The notes beneath the pieces were generated by a model that did not search any database, was not told the DNA's origin, and worked only from the letters and a program-made list of their open reading frames with translations. Both the position numbers and the translations under genes were made by a program. Below, piece by piece: positions 20,946 to 31,041 of a DNA stretch of 64,000 nucleotides. Numbering within the stretch: the stretch's first letter is position 1; each line of letters opens with the position of its first letter. The stretch comes from Candidatus Rifleibacteriota bacterium. GTDB taxonomy: Bacteria; Muiribacteriota; Ozemobacteria; Ozemobacterales; Ozemobacteraceae. The stretch lies in assembly GCA_905236675.1 (NCBI GenBank), contig CAJOND010000008.1, positions 1 to 64,000 of the forward strand, read 5' to 3'.

Positions 20946-23654
20946 TTGAATTCGCAGAACAATAAAGCTTTTTGTGAAGTTGTAGCAATAGATGGGCCTG
21001 CTGGTGCAGGTAAGAGCACAGTAGCAAAAAAAGTAGCCGACAAACTTGGTTACGGCTATTTAGATACTGGAGCTATGTATCGTGCAGTGACTTTGAAAGC
21101 ACTAAACGAGAAGATAGATTTTTCTGATCATCAATCACTAAAGCGTTGTGCCGAAGAAAGCGGACTCAGGTTTGAAACCAGAGAAAACTCCTCTCAACCC
21201 CATGTATTTCTTAAAGATATTGAAGTAACTAAAGAAATCAGAACTCCAGAAGTATCCAAGAACGTTTCAATCGTTTCTGCTGTTAAGGAAGTTCGTGAAG
21301 TTATGACCAGTCTCCAAAGAGAAATTGGTTATAATGGCAAGTGGGTTGTAGATGGTCGCGATATAGGCACTATAGTATTCCCAAATGCTAGAACAAAGAT
21401 TTTTTTAACTGCTTCCATTGAAGAAAGAGCAAGAAGACGTCTTAATGACCTTAAAGATAAAGGTTTTGATGCCGATCTTGAATCTCTTAAGAAAGATATA
21501 GCACAGCGCGATGAACTTGATTCAAGCAGGGCTTGTGCTCCCTTAGTCCAGGCTAAAGATGCCACATTAGTGGATACAACCGCAATGACTATTGAACAGG
21601 TCGTTGATCGGATTATCATAATTGTAACAAATACTCGGGACACTTTGATCCCAACGGAGGAAACTATGACTGAATTAGAAAATAACAAACAGGAACAACC
21701 AAGTGCCGAAGCAAATCAGATGACTATGGAACAGGCACTTAATGAAAGCGAACAGTTCCGACCTATCTCCAGAGGGGCCATCGTAACAGGCACTGTTATC
21801 GATAAGAATACCAGTGGCATTTACGTAGACTTAGGTTATAAGTCTGACGGTATCGTCCCATCTGAAGAATTTGAACCTGGTGAAACTGACAAATTTAATG
21901 TTGGTGACCCAATAAAGGTTTTGGTTAAGAAGATAGATGACAAACAGGGTCAGATTCTTCTTTCTTATAGAAAAGCTCAAGAACAAAGCTCTTGGGATGA
22001 ATTGGATGAAGCTTACAGAAACAAGACTCCAATAGAAGGAATTCTGAAAGAAAGAATTAAAGGCGGTTATAATGTAACTGTTCTTGGTAACAGAGCTTTC
22101 TTGCCACAGAGCCAGCTTTCTCATGGTAAAAATGTAAAAGAAAATATCGGTAAACCATTCCAAATGATTATTACCGAATTTGATCGCAAGAGAAAGAATA
22201 TTGTTGTTTCTGAACGCGCAATACTCGACGAAATACGCAAAAAGAAAAAAGATGAAATTTTTGATAAATATCAAGTTGGTGATATTATCAAAGGTAAAGT
22301 TGCTAGAATCGTTGAATACGGTGCTTTCGTAGACTTAGGCGATGGAGCAGAAGGACTAATTCATAGAAATGACCTTAGCTGGTCTGTAATTTCTAATCCT
22401 CGTGAAGTTGTAAACCCAGGCGATGAAGTTGAAGCTAAGATTCTAAAGATGGATAAAGAAAAAGGCAAAATCAGCCTTGGCCTCAAGCAGAAAAAAGAAA
22501 ATCCATGGGAATCTGTAGACGTAAACTACAAAGCTGGTCAGAAGTATCATGGTAAGGTAAAGAACCTTATGGATTTCGGTGCTTTCGTTGAATTAGAAGA
22601 AGGCGTTGAAGGTCTTGTTCATATCTCTGATTTATCATGGGCAAGAAACATAAAACACCCAAGCGAAGTTGTAAAGACTGGTGACGAAATCGACGTTATC
22701 GTTAAAGAAATTGATAAAGAAAAGAAACGCATTTCTTTGTCTTACAAAGAAGTTCTTCCACATCCATGGGAACAAGTAACTTCTCAGTATAAGATTGGCG
22801 ATATCGTAACAGGTAAAGTCAACAACATGACTGAATTTGGTGCTTTCATCGAAATCGCCCAGGGAGTTGAAGGTCTGCTTCATATTTCTGATATGGATTG
22901 GGTTAAGAAAGTTAACCATCCAAAGGAAATCCTTGAAAAGGGTCAGGAAGTTAAAGTTAAGATTCTCAATATTGATTCAGCTAACCACAGATTGTCACTT
23001 GGTTTGAAACAAACAACAGATGATCCTTGGAACAAGGTCGAATACGAATATAAGATCGGTGACAAGGTAACAGGCGTTGTTAAGAATATCGTTTCTTATG
23101 GTGCTTTCATCCAGTTAGACAACGGTCTTGAAGGATTGCTTCACGTTTCTGAACTTTCTTGGCAAGGCGATGTTGAAAAACCAGAAGATGTTCTTAAGAT
23201 TGGCGATCAGGTAACTGTAGTTGTATATGAAATAGACAAGGGCAAACAGAAGATTGGTCTGTCACTGCGCCGTATGCAGGAAGATCCTTGGAAAGAAATC
23301 GAACGCAAGTTCACAAAAGAAAGTATTCACCAAGGCAAGATTACAGCTCTGTTAGACAATGGTGCTGAAGTTGAAGTAGCTGAAAATGTAACTGGTTTTG
23401 TTCATATTTCTCAGCTTTCTGCAAATCGTGTTAACAACCCAGCCGAAGCAGTTAAGGTTGGCGATGAAGTTACTTATAAGGTTCTTGAACTTGACCGCAA
23501 GAATCGCAGACTTAAACTTTCTATAAAAGAAGCCACAATGGATAGCGATACCAAGGAACTTAAGAAATATCAGGCTGAATCTGAATCTGGATTCTCTGAT
23601 ACAATTGGTGACCTCTTCAATGTAGAATCAATTAAATCTCAATTAAAAAAATAA
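20946..23654 (+). CDS. cmk-rpsA: Cytidylate kinase fused in frame to ribosomal protein S1
   Basis: AIDGPAGAGKSTVAKKVADKLGYGYLDTGAMYRAVTL (Cmk) followed from residue 241 by about seven S1-like repeats (e.g. GKVARIVEYGAFVDLGDGAEGLIHRNDLSW). TTG start. Confidence 0.9.
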   Translation: MNSQNNKAFCEVVAIDGPAGAGKSTVAKKVADKLGYGYLDTGAMYRAVTLKALNEKIDFSDHQSLKRCAEESGLRFETRENSSQPHVFLKDIEVTKEIRTPEVSKNVSIVSAVKEVREVMTSLQREIGYNGKWVVDGRDIGTIVFPNARTKIFLTASIEERARRRLNDLKDKGFDADLESLKKDIAQRDELDSSRACAPLVQAKDATLVDTTAMTIEQVVDRIIIIVTNTRDTLIPTEETMTELENNKQEQPSAEANQMTMEQALNESEQFRPISRGAIVTGTVIDKNTSGIYVDLGYKSDGIVPSEEFEPGETDKFNVGDPIKVLVKKIDDKQGQILLSYRKAQEQSSWDELDEAYRNKTPIEGILKERIKGGYNVTVLGNRAFLPQSQLSHGKNVKENIGKPFQMIITEFDRKRKNIVVSERAILDEIRKKKKDEIFDKYQVGDIIKGKVARIVEYGAFVDLGDGAEGLIHRNDLSWSVISNPREVVNPGDEVEAKILKMDKEKGKISLGLKQKKENPWESVDVNYKAGQKYHGKVKNLMDFGAFVELEEGVEGLVHISDLSWARNIKHPSEVVKTGDEIDVIVKEIDKEKKRISLSYKEVLPHPWEQVTSQYKIGDIVTGKVNNMTEFGAFIEIAQGVEGLLHISDMDWVKKVNHPKEILEKGQEVKVKILNIDSANHRLSLGLKQTTDDPWNKVEYEYKIGDKVTGVVKNIVSYGAFIQLDNGLEGLLHVSELSWQGDVEKPEDVLKIGDQVTVVVYEIDKGKQKIGLSLRRMQEDPWKEIERKFTKESIHQGKITALLDNGAEVEVAENVTGFVHISQLSANRVNNPAEAVKVGDEVTYKVLELDRKNRRLKLSIKEATMDSDTKELKKYQAESESGFSDTIGDLFNVESIKSQLKK
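21656..21668 (+). promoter_or_regulatory. Internal Shine-Dalgarno and ATG for S1 portion
   Basis: GGAGG (21656-21660), 5-nt spacer, ATG (21666-21668), in frame with the fusion ORF. Confidence 0.65.
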
Positions 23655-23684
23655 AATTTTGAGACAAAAAAAAATGAAATAAGC

Positions 23685-23713
23685 TTGACAAAAAACGATG
23701 CACCTAGTATAAA
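23685..23713 (+). promoter_or_regulatory. Near-consensus sigma70 promoter for gap
   Basis: TTGACA (23685-23690), 17-bp spacer, TATAAA (23708-23713). Confidence 0.8.
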
Positions 23714-23728
23714 AGGGGCATCGTTTTT
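23691..23728 (+). terminator. Terminator-like hairpin downstream of rpsA
   Basis: AAAAACGATGC / GCATCGTTTTT with T-tract. Confidence 0.75.
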
Positions 23729-23770
23729 ATTTCAAAGCAAAAAACAAAGAAAAAATAAAAACAGGAGTAG

Positions 23771-24793
<1,023 letters not shown>

Positions 24794-24822
24794 TTTTGGA
24801 ACTGTTATTTTGATTTGAATAG

Positions 24823-24865
24823 AAGGAAACCTGGTAAAATCATCGGGTTTCCTTTTTCTTTTTTC
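24823..24865 (+). terminator. Terminator/attenuator-like hairpin between gap and pgk
   Basis: AAGGAAACC (24823-24831) / GGTTTCCTT (24846-24854) then TTTCTTTTTT. Confidence 0.7.
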
Positions 24866-24881
24866 ATAGGAGATTTTATTA

Positions 24882-26054
24882 ATGTTTAGAACAATCAAAG
24901 ATGTAAATGTAAGCGGTAAAAAAGTACTTGTAAGAGTTGACTTTAACGTTCCCTTAGATGAAAATCTTAAAATCACTGATGACACCAGAATGAGAATGGC
25001 TGTTCCTACTCTTAAGCACATCATCGACAATGGTGGAAAGCTTATAATAATGAGCCATCTTGGTCGTCCAAAGGGAGAAGTTGTTGCCAAATATTCTCTT
25101 AAATCAGTTGTTGGTCATTTGAGCGAACTTCTTGGCAAACCAGTTGCTTTTGCTAATGACTGCATTGGCGAAGAAGCTACAAAGGTTGTAAACAGCCTTA
25201 AAGACGGTGAAGTAGCTCTTCTTGAAAACTTACGCTTCCATAAAGAAGAAGAAAAGAATAATCCAGAATTTGCTAAGGCTTTAGCTTCTCTTGGTGACAT
25301 TTTTGTTAGTGATGCATTTGGTACTGCTCACAGAGCCCATGCTTCTACTGCTGGAATAGCAGATACTCTTCCGGCTTATGCAGGTTTCCTAATGGAAAAA
25401 GAAATCACTTATTTAAGCAAAGTTACTGAAAATCCAGAACGTCCATTAGTTGCTATTATGGGTGGTGCTAAAGTTAGTGACAAGATTCTTGTTATCGAAA
25501 ATCTTTTGGAAAAAGTTGATACATTGCTTATTGGCGGTGGTATGGCTTATACTTTCCTGAAATCACAGGGTATTAAGATTGGTAAATCACTTTGTGAAGA
25601 TGACAAACTTGATTTAGCAAAATCTCTTATAGAAAAAGCTAAAAAGCTTGGTAAGAAGATGCTTTTCACTCAAGACGTTATTGGAACCAAGGATTTTGCC
25701 ACAGTTTGTGGAACTTACACTATGGCTGAAATTCCTGATGATGCAGAAGGCGTAGATATTGGTCCTGAAACAATCAAAGCATTTGAAGCAGAACTTAAGA
25801 AAGCCAAGACTGTTCTTTGGAACGGACCAATGGGTGTTTTTGAAAAACCAGCTTTTGCTAACGGCACTAGAAAAATCGCTGAAATTCTTGGAACTTTAAA
25901 TGCTATCACAGTAATCGGTGGTGGTGACTCTGTTGCAGCTATCGAACAAATGGGCTGTGCAGACAAAGTTTCTCACGTTTCAACTGGTGGTGGAGCCTGC
26001 TTGGAATTCCTAGAAGGCAAAACACTTCCTGGTATCGCCGTTTTCTCTAAATAA
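24882..26054 (+). CDS. pgk: Phosphoglycerate kinase
   Basis: KKVLVRVDFNVPLDE; LIIMSHLGRPKG; GGGDSVAAIEQMG. Confidence 0.98.
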   Translation: MFRTIKDVNVSGKKVLVRVDFNVPLDENLKITDDTRMRMAVPTLKHIIDNGGKLIIMSHLGRPKGEVVAKYSLKSVVGHLSELLGKPVAFANDCIGEEATKVVNSLKDGEVALLENLRFHKEEEKNNPEFAKALASLGDIFVSDAFGTAHRAHASTAGIADTLPAYAGFLMEKEITYLSKVTENPERPLVAIMGGAKVSDKILVIENLLEKVDTLLIGGGMAYTFLKSQGIKIGKSLCEDDKLDLAKSLIEKAKKLGKKMLFTQDVIGTKDFATVCGTYTMAEIPDDAEGVDIGPETIKAFEAELKKAKTVLWNGPMGVFEKPAFANGTRKIAEILGTLNAITVIGGGDSVAAIEQMGCADKVSHVSTGGGACLEFLEGKTLPGIAVFSK

Positions 26055-26078
26055 TTTAAAGTAATATGGAGTTATACA

Positions 26079-26831
26079 ATGACTAGAAGACCATTAATAG
26101 CTGCTAACTGGAAAATGCACAAAACGAACCAGGAAGCTAAAGATTTTATGACTGAACTTCTTCCTTTAATAGCAGATTTAAAGGATGTTGATGTTTTGGT
26201 TTGTCCCCCATTTACACTGATTTCTACTGTAAATCAGGGTAGAGAAGGTAGTAAAGTTCTTCTTGGCGCACAGAATATGTATTTTGAAGAAAAGGGCGCT
26301 TTCACTGGTGAAGTTGCTCCTGCAATGCTAAAAGACTTAAATTGCGAATTCGTAATTCTTGGTCACTCTGAACGCAGATGGATATTCGGTGAAAATGACG
26401 AATTAATCAATAAAAAGGTTATTTCTGCATTCGAACATGATTTGATTCCAGTTCTTTGCGTTGGTGAAAAGTTAGAAGAACGCGAAAGCGGTCAGACCGA
26501 ACAGGTTATTTTGAAACAGCTTGAAAATGACCTTAAAGGTGTAACTGAAGATCATCTTAAAAACATCGTTATTGCTTACGAACCAGTATGGGCTATTGGA
26601 ACTGGTAAGAACGCTTCTGAAAAAGACGCAAAAGAAGCTTGTGATCTTATTAGAGAATTTATTCACAGCCGCTTTGGCAGTGATACTTCCGATAAGGTTA
26701 GAATCCTTTACGGTGGTTCAGTAAAACCAGAAAACGTTTCTATGTATATGGCTCAAGAAGGTATCGACGGTGCTTTGGTTGGCGGTGCAAGTCTCAAAGC
26801 TGATTCATTCGCCAAACTGACTAAGTTCTAA
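26079..26831 (+). CDS. tpiA: Triosephosphate isomerase
   Basis: RRPLIAANWKMHK; VILGHSERR; AYEPVWAIGTGK; ILYGGSVKPEN. Confidence 0.98.
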   Translation: MTRRPLIAANWKMHKTNQEAKDFMTELLPLIADLKDVDVLVCPPFTLISTVNQGREGSKVLLGAQNMYFEEKGAFTGEVAPAMLKDLNCEFVILGHSERRWIFGENDELINKKVISAFEHDLIPVLCVGEKLEERESGQTEQVILKQLENDLKGVTEDHLKNIVIAYEPVWAIGTGKNASEKDAKEACDLIREFIHSRFGSDTSDKVRILYGGSVKPENVSMYMAQEGIDGALVGGASLKADSFAKLTKF

Positions 26832-26840
26832 GTTAGATTA

Positions 26841-26882
26841 AAAAAGAGCAGTTTCTGATTATTAGAAACTGCTCTTTTTTTA
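26841..26882 (+). terminator. Intrinsic terminator after tpiA
   Basis: 16-bp stem AAAAAGAGCAGTTTCT / AGAAACTGCTCTTTTT plus T-tract. Confidence 0.92.
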
Positions 26883-26986
26883 TTTTTAGTGGTTGAGAGA
26901 TTAGAGATGAAATAATGCTAACTATAATAACTACAACTGCCATAGCTTATAATAAAAGGCCAACAACTTTTTCTTTATGAAGCACG

Positions 26987-27811
26987 TTATTTATTAATAT
27001 TATAAAACTTTCCGTTTTCTATAAAAGCTTGTTGAATTCTTTTTATTTCCGAAATCATATATTTATACGTATTAGGATTTATTGTTTTACCTGCTAAGAT
27101 TATTATATAATTTTTGTGTCCACAAATAATATAATCCTTATCAATAAAACTCATAAATGTTTTTCGGACTTTTTTGTCAAACAGGTCTCTCGCTAAGACA
27201 TTTTCAGAACTAGCTAACCACCATGAATCAGAGAATTCTTTATCGTCTTCAAAATCAATATCTTCAGTTTCTTCTTTTTTTAAAAATTCAGAAGCCTTTT
27301 TTTCTATAGTTTCTTTTACTAAGTTAAAATGTGGCAAACTAAAATTATTATTGTAGACAATACAAAGCGTTGTACATTGTTTAAACTGACTTTTTGCTCC
27401 GCTAGTGCCGAATAAAGAATCGTAATCTTCATAAACTCCGTCAATGGCTTTTTTACCATATCTAGTAGACCATTCCAAATCCCCTATATATGTTTTGCTT
27501 CCATCTTCATTTTCTATTTCTAAAACATTGGTGAATTTTGGATCAAAAAAATAATTAAAACAATCCATTTTTTCAATGTCTGTGATTACCTGATTAAAAC
27601 TATCTTTATAAGTAGCTCCAATTGTTTGAGCTATCGCAGAAACTGCTTTAGGATTATTTCCTGTGTTACTGTATTTTTTGTTTTTAATATCTTTATCTCT
27701 TAATCTTTTTGCCAAGAAGATATATAAAACGAACCCCCCTATTAAAATTAAGGAAAAAATAGCTTGTACAGGAGTTAATTCTTTATTTCTACTTGAAGAA
27801 TAATAGTTCAT
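26987..27811 (-). CDS. Uncharacterised membrane-anchored protein
   Basis: N-terminal TM segment FSLILIGGFVLYIFLAKRL; no confidently recognised domain. Confidence 0.75.
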   Translation of the reverse strand: MNYYSSSRNKELTPVQAIFSLILIGGFVLYIFLAKRLRDKDIKNKKYSNTGNNPKAVSAIAQTIGATYKDSFNQVITDIEKMDCFNYFFDPKFTNVLEIENEDGSKTYIGDLEWSTRYGKKAIDGVYEDYDSLFGTSGAKSQFKQCTTLCIVYNNNFSLPHFNLVKETIEKKASEFLKKEETEDIDFEDDKEFSDSWWLASSENVLARDLFDKKVRKTFMSFIDKDYIICGHKNYIIILAGKTINPNTYKYMISEIKRIQQAFIENGKFYNINK

Positions 27812-28007
27812 AATAATAACAACCTAAATATTAATTAATATCGTATTTAATCATTAGTTACATTAAGATGCGACTTTATGATTATTAACCTAGGGCCCTT
27901 TCATGTGAGCACCCCAATGAAAGCTATGGTTATTGTTTAGTATAACATATATAACCAAAATACAATAACTACTTGTACATTGCTATTCAATGATGTAGAA
28001 TAGCAAT

Positions 28008-29708
28008 ATGGGAATTAGAACAAAGATAGCAATAGGTTTTGTGGTATTAACAGTAGCTGTTATTGCTATGGTTTCTTTTTGGGGCGCTAAAAGTCTTGGT
28101 TTTACCGTAGAAAGCTCTGATTTGATTTATCTTGAAAAAATTAAGAATGATATTTCAAAACAGACTGCTGAACAGCAGATTTTATTAAATAAACAGCTTA
28201 AAGAGGCTTTAAAAGCCATAGAAAATGCTAATTTCAACGATTGTTCCGCAGAAAATCAGGATTTTACTAAGTTTTTATTAAAAATTAAAGAAAATTTAGA
28301 GTTAGATTATGCGGGAACTTTTCAGATTTCAAATTCTAATGAAAAATGGAAAACAAACCTAATTAAAAGCGACTACCAGATAGTCAGATTATATAATGAA
28401 GGACCACTTTCTTATAATGGGTATCTAGTTGCTGAGGGGTTAATAAACAGCAAAAAGAATATAATGCTTGTAATTGCTAAGAAGCCAAGAATAAGCACAA
28501 ATATGGATGATATATTCTGTGTTTATGACTCTAATGGAATATTAGCGGGAAGTGGTTTTTTAACAGATTATTCTCTTGACGAATTACAGGAAATTGCTCT
28601 TTCCGATTCAACCAAACAAAAACAAATCAACAACAAAGTATACAGATTAAGAGGATTTGAATTAAGTAAATCTTCAAAAATAATCACAGGATATTCGGTT
28701 CAGGCAGCAACTTTAGTAAAGTCAGAAATAAATAGTATGATGTTAAGGTTGGCTATACTAGAAATATTAGGATTTTTGATTTTAGGTTATTTTTGGGGCA
28801 ATAAAATATTTGAACCGATGACATCATTTAAAGAATGTATAGATAAAGTTTCAGCTGGTCAATTACAAGAGATTCCTCCAGAAATTACAGATAACAGTTA
28901 TGAAGAGATTGGAAGCGTAGCAAAAAGTTTTAACCAGATGATGAGTCAATTATCTACGGCAAGAGCTACTCTGATTAAGACTCAAAAAGAACTGGCAGAA
29001 AAGGATAAAATGGCAACTCTAGGACGTTTTTCTGCTGGTATAGCTCATGAAATAAATAATCCTTTAGGCACGATCCTGATGTCTGCAGGAATGATCAAAG
29101 AATCTGTTGAGAAGAATTTACAGATTGAAAATGAAGATATATCTACGATTATAGAAGAAGTTAAAAGATGTCGAGATATTATAGAAAATCTTAGAACTTA
29201 CACTAGAAAAACTAAGCCTAACTTAATAAAAACTTCTTTTGAAAAATTCTTTAATGAAGAAAAGTCTGTAATAGAAAAGAATATAAAAGATATTCAAGAA
29301 AATGTAAAAATAAGCTTTTCTTTTAATGCTTCGTCAGAAAGCTATATTGAAGTAGATAAAAAAGCTATGGAGCAGGTTTTTAATAATATTACAAAAAATG
29401 CTATAGAAGCTTCAACTGATGGTAATTTAACTATAGAAATAATGGCTGAAGAAACAGAGAATGAATGTATAATTAAAATATTAGATAATGGAAAAGGCTT
29501 TGAATGTAATTTAGAGCATATTTTCGAACCTATGTATACTACTAAAGCTCAGGGAACTGGCTTAGGGCTTGTTATTTGTCAGGCAATAGTTGAAGGTCAT
29601 AATGGAAAAATTTATGCAGAAAGACTTGAAAAAAAAGCTCTAACCTGTTTCAATATTTGTTTGCCAAAGACTAAAGAAGAATCAGAGGGTAATTTAAGTG
29701 AAAAGTAA
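28008..29708 (+). CDS. HAMP-containing sensor histidine kinase
   Basis: AGIAHEINNPLGTILMSAGMI H-box; GTGLGLVICQAIVEGHNGKI; N-terminal TM. Confidence 0.93.
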   Translation: MGIRTKIAIGFVVLTVAVIAMVSFWGAKSLGFTVESSDLIYLEKIKNDISKQTAEQQILLNKQLKEALKAIENANFNDCSAENQDFTKFLLKIKENLELDYAGTFQISNSNEKWKTNLIKSDYQIVRLYNEGPLSYNGYLVAEGLINSKKNIMLVIAKKPRISTNMDDIFCVYDSNGILAGSGFLTDYSLDELQEIALSDSTKQKQINNKVYRLRGFELSKSSKIITGYSVQAATLVKSEINSMMLRLAILEILGFLILGYFWGNKIFEPMTSFKECIDKVSAGQLQEIPPEITDNSYEEIGSVAKSFNQMMSQLSTARATLIKTQKELAEKDKMATLGRFSAGIAHEINNPLGTILMSAGMIKESVEKNLQIENEDISTIIEEVKRCRDIIENLRTYTRKTKPNLIKTSFEKFFNEEKSVIEKNIKDIQENVKISFSFNASSESYIEVDKKAMEQVFNNITKNAIEASTDGNLTIEIMAEETENECIIKILDNGKGFECNLEHIFEPMYTTKAQGTGLGLVICQAIVEGHNGKIYAERLEKKALTCFNICLPKTKEESEGNLSEK

Positions 29709-31041
29709 GATTATAGTAATAGATGACGAAGTAAAGCTGTTAAAAGTTATTAAACGTGCCCTAGAAATAGATGGTTATGAAGTTTATGATTTTAATAATC
29801 CTTTTACAGCTTTAGATTTTATTAAACAAAGAGAATTTGACTTGGTCATATCTGATATTAGGATGACAGGAATGTCAGGTCTGGATATTCTTAGCAACAT
29901 AAGAGGCCTTTATCCTCAGAAGCCTGTTATTCTTATGACAGCATACTCATCTGTGGAAACAGCTATTACTGCAGTTAAACTTGGAGCAACGGATTATCTG
30001 CTTAAGCCTTTTGAATTTTCTGAATTGAAAGAAACGGTAAGTAAAATTCTCGAAAAACATGAAGAACAGCAAATAAATGATAATATTACACGTAAAATAA
30101 TTGGTAATTCCCCTGAAATATTAAAGATTCAAGAAATAATAAACAACATTTCAGATACTGAAAGTACTATTCTTATTACTGGTGAAAGTGGTACAGGTAA
30201 AGAATTGGTTGCAAACTGTATACATCAATTATCTCCCAGGTCTTCAAAAGCCTTTGTCCCTGTAAATTGCAGTGCTATTCCTGAAACTCTTTTTGAAAGC
30301 GAGATGTTCGGACACAAAAAAGGAAGTTTTACTGGTGCAATTATAGATAAAAAGGGGCTTTTTAAAGAAGCGGAAGGCGGAACTCTTTTCTTGGATGAAA
30401 TTGGAGATTTACCATTAAATACGCAAGCAAAGCTACTTAGGGTTTTACAGGACGGAACTTATAGGCCTGTTGGAGCATCTGGCCAAATAAAAGCAAATGT
30501 TAGAATTCTTTGTGCAACAAATAAAAACCTTTCAGAAGAAGTGAAAAAGGGGAATTTCAGAGAAGATCTTCTATACAGAATTAATGTTGTCGAAATAGAA
30601 TTGCCACCTTTAAGAAAACGAAAAGGCGATATTAAGATTCTTGCCGAATTCTTTATTAATCAATTTTCCAAAAAACACAACAGAAAAATAAAAGGTGCTT
30701 CAGCTGATTTCTATGAAATATTGAATAATTATACTTGGCCTGGTAATATCAGACAACTTGAAAATACCATTGAACGAGCAGTTATAATGAGAAAATCAGA
30801 TATTCTTGATTCTTCTGATTTAAGATTGCCATCGACTCAAGAAAATAATTCGTCTTTAACTATTCCTGATTCAGGGCTTCCATTGGCAGAAACTATAGAT
30901 AAAGTGGAAATGTCTATTATTAACCAGGCTCTTCAGGCAACAAAAGGAAATTATTCCAAAGCGGCATCACTACTAGGTATTACCCGTCAAAATCTTAATT
31001 ACAAATTAAGAAAATATAATATAACCAAAGAAGATATATAA
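29698..31041 (+). CDS. NtrC-family sigma54-dependent response regulator
   Basis: Receiver DDEVKLLKVIKRALE; ITGESGTGKELVANCIHQLSPR; GSFTGAIIDKKGLFKEAEGGTLFLDEIGDLP; Fis-type HTH C-terminus. Confidence 0.96.
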   Translation: MKSKIIVIDDEVKLLKVIKRALEIDGYEVYDFNNPFTALDFIKQREFDLVISDIRMTGMSGLDILSNIRGLYPQKPVILMTAYSSVETAITAVKLGATDYLLKPFEFSELKETVSKILEKHEEQQINDNITRKIIGNSPEILKIQEIINNISDTESTILITGESGTGKELVANCIHQLSPRSSKAFVPVNCSAIPETLFESEMFGHKKGSFTGAIIDKKGLFKEAEGGTLFLDEIGDLPLNTQAKLLRVLQDGTYRPVGASGQIKANVRILCATNKNLSEEVKKGNFREDLLYRINVVEIELPPLRKRKGDIKILAEFFINQFSKKHNRKIKGASADFYEILNNYTWPGNIRQLENTIERAVIMRKSDILDSSDLRLPSTQENNSSLTIPDSGLPLAETIDKVEMSIINQALQATKGNYSKAASLLGITRQNLNYKLRKYNITKEDI

